Source: Mesorhizobium sp. NZP2077 (GTDB taxonomy: Bacteria; Pseudomonadota; Alphaproteobacteria; Rhizobiales; Rhizobiaceae). From it: a stretch of DNA of 64,000 bases. Under the pieces are notes generated by a model that worked only from the letters and a program-made list of their open reading frames with translations, searched no databases and had not been told where the DNA came from. This document shows, piece after piece, positions 51,163-60,143 of the stretch (position 1 is its first letter; every line of letters starts with the position of its first letter). Made by a program: the position numbers and the translations under genes. The DNA is taken from the NCBI RefSeq assembly GCF_013170805.1, contig NZ_CP051293.1, positions 2,486,001-2,550,000 on the forward strand. The letters are read 5' to 3'.

Positions 51163-51606
51163 TCAGTTTGCGGTGCAGAAATGCTGCTCGCCGTCATTGC
51201 CCGTGAAGGTGCCGGTGCGGGAGTTGAAGGTGCGGTAGCGGTCCGAGCAATACTCGTACCAGTCACGCGTCCACGGTTCGGCATAACGGTCGGCATAGAC
51301 CACCTGCGGCTCCGCATAGTAGCGGCGGATCGGAGCCGGGCGTACGCGCACGTCACGATTGTAGTAGCCGTCATTGTAGTAACCGTCATTGTAGTAGCGG
51401 TTAGCGTCAGGCGGTGGCTGGTCATTGGCCAGCGCGCCACCGATCAGGGCGCCGGCGGCGAGGCCAAGCACGCCGGCGGCAATGGCATCGCCGTTGCCGT
51501 GGTGTCGGTGATGGCGCCATTCATCGGCGTTGGCCGCGGGCAAGGCCACAAGCATGGTGGCCGCCACGGCGGCGGACAGCACGGCAGTCTTGAAAATTCT
51601 GTTCAT
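51163..51606 (-). CDS. BA14K family protein
   Basis: 147 residues. A signal peptide ends near ANADEW, and a glycine-rich membrane-like stretch (AAGVLGLAAGALIGGALAND) follows. The C-terminal lectin-like BA14K motif reads DWYEYCSDRYRTFNSRTGTF and ends HFCTAN. A YYNDG repeat (three copies) links the parts. The Brucella member is an immunoreactive envelope protein. Confidence 0.92.
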   Translation of the reverse strand: MNRIFKTAVLSAAVAATMLVALPAANADEWRHHRHHGNGDAIAAGVLGLAAGALIGGALANDQPPPDANRYYNDGYYNDGYYNRDVRVRPAPIRRYYAEPQVVYADRYAEPWTRDWYEYCSDRYRTFNSRTGTFTGNDGEQHFCTAN

Positions 51607-51782
51607 CTTGGTCTCCTTCGTACCGGGCCGTGCAGTTTTTGCAGGGGATGCGGTCCGGCTTTACCCAGGACTAGTATGCGACCGTGGCTGAACGGAGGCT
51701 GAACGGATTTCGACCTGTCAACCCAAGAGAGGCGTCAAAAACCAGGCTCGGGCTGCCTTCCCGAAGCCAGTGTGAAGCCGGT

Positions 51783-51995
51783 TCAGCCGACCGACAGGTT
51801 GACGGCCTTGGGGCCCTTGCCGCGCTTGTCCGGCTCGGTGTCGAATGTCACTTTCTGCCCATCTTCGAGCCCGGGAAGACCCGACGCCTGCACGGCCGAA
51901 ATATGGACGAAGACATCCTTCGCGCCATCGTCCGGCGTGATGAAGCCGAAGCCTTTGGCATGGTTGAAGAATTTGACGGTGCCGGTCTGCGGCAT
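51783..51995 (-). CDS. Cold-shock domain protein (CspA family), copy 1
   Basis: 70 residues from ATG 51995. RNP1 (KGFGFITP) and RNP2 (VFVHISAV) are intact. It is an RNA-binding chaperone. Its 5' leader to the upstream csp terminator is about 205 bases, as usual for cold-shock genes. Confidence 0.95.
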   Translation of the reverse strand: MPQTGTVKFFNHAKGFGFITPDDGAKDVFVHISAVQASGLPGLEDGQKVTFDTEPDKRGKGPKAVNLSVG

Positions 51996-52209
51996 GGGAA
52001 GCTCCCTTTGATCCCATAAACTCCAGTCTCGGGCCGGCAAATGCCCGAGAGGAAATTTGTCCTTTATTTTAGCGTCATCGGCAAGAGAAAGTTTTGCGGG
52101 CACTTCAAGCGCGTCACGCTTTAAGCTCTTGTTATGATGCGTGTCGTTGACCCCAGAAACCGGATCACGCTCTTGGTGACATGTATTCATGCTGCGCCGC
52201 GGATATGAA

Positions 52210-52240
52210 AAAGGCGCGACGAAAATCGCCGCGCCTTTCA
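52210..52240 (-). terminator. Terminator of csp copy 2
   Basis: Arms AAAGGCGCG and CGCGCCTTT; read on the minus strand a T-run follows. Confidence 0.75.
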
Positions 52241-52320
52241 AAAAACTGTCTGCTGGCCCAGAGGCTGGGCAAGCTTCGAACCTCGTTCGTCCGCCGTCAA
52301 GGCAGCGGCGCGCCGATGGT

Positions 52321-52533
52321 TCAGGCGGCGCGGAGGTTGACCGCCTTCGGGCCCTTGCCCATGCGGTCCGGCTCGACGTCGAAGGTGACCTTCTGGCCGT
52401 CGACGAGCGTGCGCAAGCCCGATGCCTCGATCGCGGAAATATGGACGAACACATCCTTGGCGCCGCCGTCGGGCGTGATGAAACCGAAGCCTTTGGTCGC
52501 GTTGAAGAATTTAACGGTGCCGGTCTGGGCCAT
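52321..52533 (-). CDS. Cold-shock domain protein (CspA family), copy 2
   Basis: 70 residues, close to copy 1 (both start with a Gln-Thr-Gly-Thr-Val-Lys-Phe-Phe-Asn block). RNP1 KGFGFITP and RNP2 VFVHISAI are intact. It has its own terminator and a long upstream stretch of more than 500 bp, so it is a separate unit from copy 1. Confidence 0.95.
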   Translation of the reverse strand: MAQTGTVKFFNATKGFGFITPDGGAKDVFVHISAIEASGLRTLVDGQKVTFDVEPDRMGKGPKAVNLRAA

Positions 52534-53074
52534 TGGGGAAACTCCTTCACCCGTTCAGTCTTTGGTGGTCCTGCCCGCCACCTGGCGTCGAGGGCAGTTC
52601 CCGGTGGTTGCTTCGGCAGTCATGCATTGGCGCATGGTCAAACCCCCCGCCGAAAACGGGGCCGTCAGAGATTCACAGTATCGGGGAAAGGTCGTCCAAA
52701 ACGTTCCGCTCTCCGGGTCGCAAATGCCCGAACACGGAATTTATCGCACGGAAACGTGAAGGTTGCAAGATAGCGCCGCGGGCCGCCATACTAGGCGCAT
52801 CCCGACGCAAGAATCGACCAATCTGAGCGTCGACCGGCCGCAAATAGGCTTGGTTGTGGATCGGGTCATCGGCCCACAGATGGGGTCACGCATGGGCCAG
52901 GATTATCGGCGGCGTGGGCGGGTGCCCGCCACGGCTGCAACCGACGTTTCCCGCGCAAAGAGCCGCGAACGCGGTTGCATTTGACAACGGGATTGCATTT
53001 GACGGGGGCGGGATTGCATTTGACAGGGGAATGGCGAGGATCGCGATCGGAGACGGGATCGGGGAGAGATCGGC
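52534..53074. other. Intergenic stretch between csp copy 2 and the Kazal lipoprotein
   Basis: 541 bp with no supported gene. It must contain the csp leader on the minus strand and, at 52974-53024, three direct repeats before the Kazal gene. Confidence 0.5.
52974..53024 (+). promoter_or_regulatory. Three direct repeats upstream of the Kazal gene
   Basis: TTGCATTTGAC occurs three times (52975-52985, 52993-53003, 53014-53024), spaced 18 and 21 bp, about two helical turns, and ends 50 bp before the start codon. Confidence 0.65.
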
Positions 53075-53512
53075 ATGAAATTCCTGGCGTCAATTTGTTC
53101 GCGTCAAGGTCTTGGCTTTTCGCGGCAAGCATTTGCCGCGCTGTCCCTGTCGGCGCTCTTGGCCGCCTGCACCGTCGTCGTCGATGACGGGCCGGGACCA
53201 CGCCCGCGTCCGCCGCGTCCCGAGCCGGAATTCTGCACCAGGCAATACGAACCGGTCTGTGCCCGCCGCGGCGGCGACCGCCAGACCTTCGCCAATGGCT
53301 GCCTTGCCGATCGCGCCGGCTACCGCATCGTGCGCGACGGCCCCTGCCGCGGTGACGGCGATGGCGGTGGCGGTGGCGGCGAAGAGCAGACGTTCTGCAC
53401 CCGCGAATACGCGCCCGTCTGCGCCCGCCGGCACGGCGAGATGCGCAGCTTCCCCAACGCCTGCGAAGCCCGCGCCGCGGACTACCGCATCGTCGGCGAT
53501 GGACCGTGCTGA
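53075..53512 (+). CDS. Lipoprotein with two Kazal-type inhibitor domains
   Basis: 145 residues. A signal region ends in the lipobox LAAC (Cys32). Two Kazal-like domains follow with the same spacing: Cys 54, 62, 76, 91 and Cys 108, 116, 130, 145 (C-x7-C-x13-C-x14-C). Each has PVCARR at the reactive loop region and GDGPC- or RDGPC-type ends. They keep four of the six usual Cys. A Gly-rich linker separates the domains. The target proteases are unknown. Confidence 0.88.
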   Translation: MKFLASICSRQGLGFSRQAFAALSLSALLAACTVVVDDGPGPRPRPPRPEPEFCTRQYEPVCARRGGDRQTFANGCLADRAGYRIVRDGPCRGDGDGGGGGGEEQTFCTREYAPVCARRHGEMRSFPNACEARAADYRIVGDGPC

Positions 53513-53518
53513 GTTTTT

Positions 53519-53545
53519 TCCTTCTCCCACGTGGGAGAAGGAAAG
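53519..53545 (+). terminator. Terminator of the Kazal gene
   Basis: A hairpin CCTTCTCCCAC / GTGGGAGAAGG at 53521-53542, just after the stop. Confidence 0.75.
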
Positions 53546-53661
53546 CCCCGCCTATTTCCCACGTTGACGTAGGGCTTGGCCTTCAAGACGGCGAAGGACA
53601 TTTCGGGCTGCAGCAATGGCTTTGCGGGCTCAACGTCGCGAGGCACTTGCGCGGGTGGTGC

Positions 53662-53880
53662 CTACGCCGGATAAGCCCCATCGGCAGGCCCGGCATAAAG
53701 CTCGCTGCCATGCTCATCGGAAATGCGCAGGCGGTCCGGGATTTGCGGCATTGCCAGCGTATGCAAAAGTGCGGTGGCGCCCTGCAGGGCGGCGCGCAGG
53801 GTCGGCGCTTCCAGCGACACCTTGTCGAGTGTTGCTTCCTCGGCGTCGCGCGACCGATAGAACTCGATGACGAAATTCAA
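53662..53880 (-). CDS. Small hypothetical protein (TTG start)
   Basis: 72 residues. The TTG start at 53880 is supported by GGAGG five bases upstream. The beta-alpha pattern (MNFVIEFYRSRDAEEATLDK, then IPDRLRISDEHGSELYAGP) looks coding. No family is recognised. Confidence 0.6.
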   Translation of the reverse strand: MNFVIEFYRSRDAEEATLDKVSLEAPTLRAALQGATALLHTLAMPQIPDRLRISDEHGSELYAGPADGAYPA

Positions 53881-53980
53881 GCAAGCCTCCGTGGCCGAGC
53901 GTTGCGTGGGCCTGTCGCGTCAGTTCAGCGTGTGCTCACCGCGGGGCGAGGGGCGCATGCGAAGCGCCCCCAGGGGGCTG

Positions 53981-54118
53981 TCAGCTCTTGGACTTTGGCT
54001 TCAGGCTGCTCTCCGCCTGCTTGACCGAAGAGCCGAAGGGGGCGGCGGCCTTGGCCACGACCTTGTCCTTCTTCGGCTTGCGTGTTTCGCGATTGCTTCG
54101 CTGTTGACCCTTGGACAT
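53981..54118 (-). CDS. Small basic protein, 45 residues
   Basis: Starts MSKGQQRSNRETRKPKKDKV behind GAGGAG at six bases. It is highly Lys/Arg rich and unstructured in appearance. To my knowledge similar short proteins are found across rhizobia; the function is unknown. Confidence 0.65.
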   Translation of the reverse strand: MSKGQQRSNRETRKPKKDKVVAKAAAPFGSSVKQAESSLKPKSKS

Positions 54119-54165
54119 GGACTGCTCCTCGTGTGCGCGTGCTGGTTTGGCGTTGTGGCGTGGTC

Positions 54166-54432
54166 TCAGACGACCGGATTGCTGGCGACAACCGGATTGT
54201 CGACCGGTTCGAGATTGTCTTCCGTGGTGACCCGCTCGTAGGTCTCCTGCTCGCTGCGGATGCGGTATTGCGGCGAACCGTCCTTGACCGGCAATCTGCT
54301 CTTGATCTCGAACAGTTCCGCCGTCTTCTGGACAAGGCCGGTGCGGCTCTTCATGCGCACCGTCTGGCCAATGGCGAAAAGGTGCGAGGGCGTGTCGGTG
54401 CGCGGACGCGCATTCTGCTGGAAACGGATCAT
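54166..54432 (-). CDS. Hypothetical protein, 88 residues
   Basis: Contains an SH3-like or stabilising small fold pattern: FAIGQTVRMKSRTGLVQKTA, IKSRLPVKDGSPQYRIRSEQ. The start overlaps the stop of the next upstream gene (54429) by four bases, so the two are co-translated. No family is recognised. Confidence 0.65.
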   Translation of the reverse strand: MIRFQQNARPRTDTPSHLFAIGQTVRMKSRTGLVQKTAELFEIKSRLPVKDGSPQYRIRSEQETYERVTTEDNLEPVDNPVVASNPVV

Positions 54433-54698
54433 GCTGCATTCTCCCGGTCGCGCTTTAGCGCGGTTTCGAGTTCGAGGTGGTCGATGGCGACAAGCTGGCT
54501 GGTGGTCGGGTTCTTCACCGCCCTTGCCGGCAGGTGAATGAAGGTGGCGACGCGGCGCCAGGCAATGCGTGACATGCCCTCGATCAGTTCTTCGTCATGA
54601 TCGATGTCGTAGTCGCCGGGCGGCAACGGTCCCTCCAGGCCACCGAGCGCGAAAGCTGCAGTGAAGTGGGCGATGGAATGGGTGGTGCGGTCCGGCAT
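54429..54698 (-). CDS. Hypothetical protein, 89 residues
   Basis: From ATG 54698. Contains LPPGDYDIDHDEELIEGMS and WRRVATFIHLPARAV. It is soluble with no recognised domain, and co-translated with the 88-residue gene. Confidence 0.65.
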   Translation of the reverse strand: MPDRTTHSIAHFTAAFALGGLEGPLPPGDYDIDHDEELIEGMSRIAWRRVATFIHLPARAVKNPTTSQLVAIDHLELETALKRDRENAA

Positions 54699-54884
54699 CG
54701 TGCTGGCCTTCGATTGGTTCACGCCTTTTTTGGCTCACACCTTGGGGCATTATGCGAAACAGCGGCCTGAAAGCAAAAAAGCGGGGACGAGCCCCGCTTT
54801 CCTATTTCCGGCAATCGCTGGAAATAAGCCGCCTTCGAGAGCTGCCAGTACATCCGTGGTCAGCGTTCATCGAATTCGGCCGGA

Positions 54885-55091
54885 TCAGATCAGTTGCAGA
54901 TTGGTGGCCGACTCGCGGCCCTTGACGTCACGCTCCAGTTCGAACTGCAGCTTCTGGCCCTCGGCGAGGCCGGGGAAGCCGGCGCGCTCCAGCGCGCTGA
55001 CATGGACGAAAACGTCCTTGCCGCCGTCAGCTGGCTGAATGAAGCCAAAACCCTTCTGGCCATTGTAGAACTTCACGGTTCCGGTGGTCAT
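54885..55091 (-). CDS. Cold-shock domain protein (CspA family), copy 3
   Basis: 68 residues from ATG 55091. RNP1 KGFGFIQP and RNP2 VFVHVSAL are intact. It is more diverged from copies 1 and 2 than they are from each other. Confidence 0.93.
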   Translation of the reverse strand: MTTGTVKFYNGQKGFGFIQPADGGKDVFVHVSALERAGFPGLAEGQKLQFELERDVKGRESATNLQLI

Positions 55092-55418
55092 ATGTGTCTT
55101 TCGCGAATCGAGAACTCGTCGCACGGCGTATGTGTCGCGCGCCCGGTATCAACGATTTGGAATGATATTGGCGGGTCGAGAACCTCTGACGCCGCGAGAT
55201 GCCAATTCTGGCCAAAACGATCTGCCTTACATAGATCGATCTGGCCGCTTATTCAAGGTGATTGAGAAAATAAACCCGCCACGACTGAAAAATAGATCGC
55301 TGGGGATGTTCAAATAATTCTGCTATGATCCGGCATATTTCTGAAAATCCTTGAAGAGCGCGCTGGGGTATTTTCCCAGTGCTGATATTTTTATTTACTC
55401 CGGAATAAGGACACAACC
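55092..55418. other. Divergent intergenic stretch, AT-rich
   Basis: 327 bp. The first part is the csp leader; the second (55250-55400) is unusually AT-rich for this genome and holds a hairpin CTGGG-N7-CCCAG near 55363-55379. Confidence 0.5.
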
Positions 55419-55643
55419 ATGGTTTCCACAAGAAGCTCAAGGGCGAAGACCGTCGCGGTCAATCCGGTCATCAAGTTAATCGCCATACATGCCGTTGCCG
55501 TTGGCCCCAACGGCCAGCCGATGATCGTCAAGTCGGCACGGCTGACCATCAGAAGCGATGAGGCGGCAAGGCGAACGATCTCCGATACCGATGGCACGGT
55601 GAGGCGGGCCAGGCAGGTTGCCGAGACCAACCGTTTGATCTGA
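55419..55643 (+). CDS. Hypothetical small protein
   Basis: 74 residues with AAGGA eight bases before the ATG. Contains VNPVIKLIAIHAVAVGPNGQ and RTISDTDGTVRRARQVAETN. No signal or domain is recognised. The AT-rich upstream region suits a promoter. The complementary strand is also open, so the call is tentative. Confidence 0.45.
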   Translation: MVSTRSSRAKTVAVNPVIKLIAIHAVAVGPNGQPMIVKSARLTIRSDEAARRTISDTDGTVRRARQVAETNRLI

Positions 55644-55748
55644 TCGCTTTGCGCGGCGACGGAAAAGCCGCAGAACCACGCCGAGACTAGAACCTGACGC
55701 GCCAATGGCCTAGCTCGCGGCAGGCGGACAAACACGGCAGGTTTCCCA

Positions 55749-55952
55749 TTAACAGACATCAGAGACGAGCCGCTGGGCCTCGACCAGTATGTGCAGCAGG
55801 CCCTGCAACGACGCCAGGCCCGGCGCCGGGCGTCGTGCATGATGGAGCGCGCCGTGTTCCATCCATATGGGGCCCGTGAGGTTGGCCAGCTTCTTGTAGT
55901 CATCGAGTTTGGCCTTGGGCACAGCAAGCACCAAACCATCGACATACGACAT
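55749..55952 (-). pseudogene. Truncated DUF1428 gene
   Basis: The first 37 residues (MSYVDGLVLAVPKAKLDDYK to IWMEHGAL) match the DUF1428 N-terminus. Then the sequence leaves the family and ends at 67 residues, against about 115-120 normally. No DUF1428-like remainder is visible in other frames just downstream, so the gene seems to have lost its 3' half. It lies downstream of the VOC gene. Confidence 0.6.
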
Positions 55953-56056
55953 GGTGGGATTCCTTTGCTGAGAGGCGGGCGCCGGGTCGGCGGGGATACG
56001 ACCCGGCGCGGTGAGCGCGTCAGCCCTGACGGGCGACGCCTGCTCGCCAGCAAGCC

Positions 56057-56479
56057 TTATTTCACCTGCGCGTTCATCGCCCAGGCGACGCCGAACGGAT
56101 CATTCAACTGGCCCCAGCGGTCGCCCCAGAACATCACCTGCAATGGCGTGACCACTTCGCAGCCGGCATCGACAGCGCGCTGCCACCACGTATCGATGTC
56201 GCCATCGTCGAGATGGAGCTGCAGCGTGTAGCCCTGCGCAGCCTTATGCGGATGGCCGTGTTCGGGATAGGCGTCGCCCAGCATCAGCGTCGAACCGTTG
56301 ACGTGGAGATGGACGTGCATGGTGCGGCCCTTTTCGTCTGCCGGATATGCGAACACCTGCTTCGAGCCAAAGGCCTTCTTGTAGAAGTCGGCAGCCTTGA
56401 AGGCACCGTCGACCTGCAGATAAGGGGTCAATCCGCCGAGCACTTCTGCCCTGGATTGAACGGGGGTCTGGTCAGTCAT
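56057..56479 (-). CDS. VOC family protein (PhnB-like)
   Basis: 140 residues, two beta-alpha-beta-beta-beta modules: LTPYLQVDGAFKAADFYKKA at the start and PFGVAWAMNAQVK at the end. The metal-site pattern is partial (HVHLHV, GHPHKA). The PhnB-like branch lacks a known substrate. Confidence 0.88.
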   Translation of the reverse strand: MTDQTPVQSRAEVLGGLTPYLQVDGAFKAADFYKKAFGSKQVFAYPADEKGRTMHVHLHVNGSTLMLGDAYPEHGHPHKAAQGYTLQLHLDDGDIDTWWQRAVDAGCEVVTPLQVMFWGDRWGQLNDPFGVAWAMNAQVK

Positions 56480-56722
56480 GTCTTGCTCCTCTTTGCGTCT
56501 GGTTTGGCCTTGCGAACCATAGGACGCACGGAGGTGACGGCAAATCCTACATGGCGGCGAAATTTTTTAGCGGGCCAGTCGCCGACAGACCGCGCAAGCG
56601 GCGGTTTGAACGGAAGGCGTGAAACGAACTTGCGTCGGCGGCCCGCAATCAGAGCGCAATTCTCGCAGCCTGCAGGCTAGAACGGGTGGATCGCGCCGCT
56701 TCCTCAACCCCCTGGGACGACT

Positions 56723-57337
56723 ATGATCCTCTATTATCAGACCCACTCACCTTCCGCGCGCAAGGCGCTCGTCTTCGCGCATGAGATCGGCATCGCCGAT
56801 CGGCTCAAGGTCATTCATCACGAGACCAGTCCGACCTTGCGCAACGCTCGTGTCTACGCCGAAAACCCGCTCGGCAAAGTGCCGGTGCTGCTGCGGCCCG
56901 GCGCATCGGCGATCTTCGATTCCGATGTCATCTGCGCCTATCTCGACACGCTGCATGACGGCCGCAAGCTGTTGCCGCAAGACGGCGAGGCGCGCTGGCA
57001 GGCGTTGCGGCTGCAGTCGGTCGCCCAAGGCTTGGCGCAGGCGGGCATCGCCTTGCGCTGGGAGACGGAAAGACGGCCCGAGCCGCTGCGCTATGGCGCT
57101 CTTGCCGGGGGATATCGGGACAAGATCGAGGCGAGCTATGACTGGGTCGAAAGTACTCTGGACGACGGCGCGCCGCTCCATGTCGGCCACATAGCGCTGG
57201 CCACCACGCTGTCCTGGATGGCGTTCCGCAACCTTCCGCCGTTTCGCGCGCGGGCGCGGCTGACGCGCTGGTTCGACGCTTTCGAAAATCGCGGATCGAT
57301 GCAGGCGACGCCGCTTTCGGGCGATACGCATGATTGA
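56723..57337 (+). CDS. Glutathione S-transferase family protein
   Basis: 204 residues. The thioredoxin-like N-terminal domain shows YQTHSPSARKALVFAHEIGI with a Ser in the active-site loop, the cis-Pro in GKVPVLL and FDSDVICAYLD. An all-helical C-terminal domain follows. It is a bacterial GST of unknown substrate. Confidence 0.9.
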   Translation: MILYYQTHSPSARKALVFAHEIGIADRLKVIHHETSPTLRNARVYAENPLGKVPVLLRPGASAIFDSDVICAYLDTLHDGRKLLPQDGEARWQALRLQSVAQGLAQAGIALRWETERRPEPLRYGALAGGYRDKIEASYDWVESTLDDGAPLHVGHIALATTLSWMAFRNLPPFRARARLTRWFDAFENRGSMQATPLSGDTHD

Positions 57338-57385
57338 GCAATGGCCGCCCAGCAGCGGCCTGCATCGATATTTTCCGACCGCATG

Positions 57386-57559
57386 TCAGGGCGTCCTGCG
57401 GATCCGCGGACCGTTTTGTGCGTCGATGACGATTTCCGGCCAGCCGATATCCTTGCGCAGTTCGATCGGCAGGGACAGCAGCTCGCGTTCGCTGCGGTGG
57501 CGGGCGCGGTTCTGTGCGTAACGGGAGGCAACGCGACCCAGGGATGACAGGATGGACAT
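57386..57559 (-). CDS. DUF1127 protein, 57 residues
   Basis: A short gene with GAGGAG eight bases before the ATG at 57559. The protein starts MSILSSLGRVASRYAQNRAR and has LSLPIELRKDIGWPEIV. The L-x2-L-x2-(D/E)I-G pattern is the DUF1127 hallmark. Small DUF1127 proteins in alphaproteobacteria have been tied to phosphate, carbon and RNA metabolism. Confidence 0.8.
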   Translation of the reverse strand: MSILSSLGRVASRYAQNRARHRSERELLSLPIELRKDIGWPEIVIDAQNGPRIRRTP

Positions 57560-57682
57560 GATGCTTTCTCCTCAGATGAAGCCGGCATCATCGTGTCGGC
57601 ATACCAAGGACGAGGCAGGCTCAGACGATCCGACAGATCGTCGAAATTTTTGTTACGACTCCGGGTTCAATCCAGGATGGAC

Positions 57683-57991
57683 CTAGGCGACCTTAAGCGT
57701 TGGGATAGCTGAGACATCCACTTCACGCTCGGCGTGCCAGGCATCGAAAGCCGCCTGCATCCGAAGCCAGATCGCGGCGCCATCGCCGAACAGCTTCCCA
57801 AGGCGGGCGGCCACTGCCGGCGAAACCGGCTTCTTTTCGCGGATGATGTCATAGAGCTGCTGCCGGGAGATTCCGAGCAGATTTGCAATTTCCACCTTGG
57901 TCTTTCCAGTTGCCGGGATGATGTCCTCAAGCAGCGCTCCCGGGTGGGAGGGACAACGCTCGATCGGACGCGTCGGCTCGTGCACGTTCAT
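57683..57991 (-). CDS. higA: HigA-family antitoxin
   Basis: 102 residues. The HigA signature HPGALLEDIIPATGKTKVEI leads the helix-turn-helix LLGISRQQLYDIIREKKPVS. The protein is complete. It lies 27 bp after the higB pseudogene, in the standard toxin-first order, and matching operators are upstream of higB. With the toxin gone it may act only as a repressor. Confidence 0.9.
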   Translation of the reverse strand: MNVHEPTRPIERCPSHPGALLEDIIPATGKTKVEIANLLGISRQQLYDIIREKKPVSPAVAARLGKLFGDGAAIWLRMQAAFDAWHAEREVDVSAIPTLKVA

Positions 57992-58018
57992 AAGTCGAAT
58001 TTCTCCAATCTGGCCGCC

Positions 58019-58295
58019 TCAGTGATATTGCTCGAAATCGACGCGGGCGTCCGTGCAGTCGAATTCAAATGTGATGCACCACGGACCATTGACATGGACC
58101 GTGTAGCGGATGGGATTGAAACCTTTCAGCGGGTGGAAATCGAAGCCGGGGAAGGTTCATCTCCTCCGGCTTTTCCGATGCTTCCAAGCGGTCGAGCCGG
58201 ACAAGAATGCGCTTGTGCATCTTGGCGTCGATCTTGCCGGTTTTCCCGGTTTGAAAGAGGTCCGACAGCGCCTAGTTCTTGAAGGACTTGATCAT
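58019..58295 (-). pseudogene. higB: higB toxin gene, broken by an amber codon and a frameshift
   Basis: From ATG 58295 the frame reads MIKSFKN and then TAG (58272-58274), followed by ALSDLFQTGKTGKIDAKMHK, typical HigB sequence. A run of four C at about 58149-58152 adds one base, after which the original frame resumes as GFDFHPLKGFNPIRYTVHVN and ends EQYH with TGA at 58019. The total length of 277 bases (3n+1) agrees with one inserted base. Both lesions prevent a functional RelE-type toxin. Confidence 0.88.
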
Positions 58296-58302
58296 GAATA
58301 TA

Positions 58303-58352
58303 TGTAAACAGATTGCTTACACAAATCAAGAGATGTAAGCAAATAATTTACA
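58303..58352. promoter_or_regulatory. Two HigA-type operator palindromes
   Basis: Two 19-bp sites of the form TGTAA-N9-TTACA (58303-58321 and 58334-58352), 31 bp apart. They lie just upstream of the higB start. Confidence 0.7.
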
Positions 58353-58424
58353 GATCGATTCTTCGCCCTCAACCGCCCGCTTCAGCCTCGTCGCGGAAAA
58401 AGCCCTCCGGGTCCTCAACCTCGG

Positions 58425-59894
<1,470 letters not shown>

Positions 59895-59992
59895 TGTGAT
59901 TTCTCTGGTCTTGCCGGAAACAACTCCGGATGCACTTTGACGGTGCGCGTGCTGGCCATCAGGCTCGGCGTTGCGGCACCACGAAGGGCAGA

Positions 59993-60058
59993 CCAAAAAA
60001 TCGAAGCGGGAAAAACCCGGACCGTCCCTGGTCAGCCCTGCAAGCTAGCTCGCAGGGC
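59993..60058 (-). promoter_or_regulatory. Candidate attenuator structures before the ABC-F gene
   Basis: Hairpin GCCCTGC / GCAGGGC (60035-60058) overlaps the end of the leader peptide. It is followed on the minus strand by a short CGGG-TTTTT-CCCG hairpin (60007-60019) and a run of six T (59995-60000). The terminator stem is short, so support is moderate. Confidence 0.45.
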
Positions 60059-60103
60059 GGAAATCGGGCCACGCTGACGATGGTGACGATGAAACGTGAA
60101 CAC
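60032..60103 (-). CDS. 23-codon leader peptide of the ABC-F gene
   Basis: GTG start at 60103, six bases after a near-perfect AAGGAGGG ribosome-binding site. The peptide is MFTFHRHHRQRGPISALRAS plus LQG, rich in His and Arg. It ends about 140 bases before the ABC-F start, with the hairpins above between them. Leader-peptide control by ribosome stalling is well known for ABC-F and other antibiotic-response genes; its use here is inference. Confidence 0.55.
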   Translation of the reverse strand: MFTFHRHHRQRGPISALRASLQG

Positions 60104-60143
60104 GTGAGCCCTCCTTTCAAGACGTTCGAGTGTTGAGGAGCGA

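Noticed and set aside
55391..56053. 220-codon minus-strand frame covering the DUF1428 remnant and the small gene at 55419
   Set aside because: Its central part is the wrong frame of DUF1428 and no ribosome-binding site or family feature supports it.
25427..58274. Two in-frame TAG codons (APH-like gene and higB) as a sign of amber recoding
   Set aside because: TAG is used as an ordinary stop by healthy genes here, for example cca and the histidine kinase, and higB also has a frameshift. Decay is the simpler reading.
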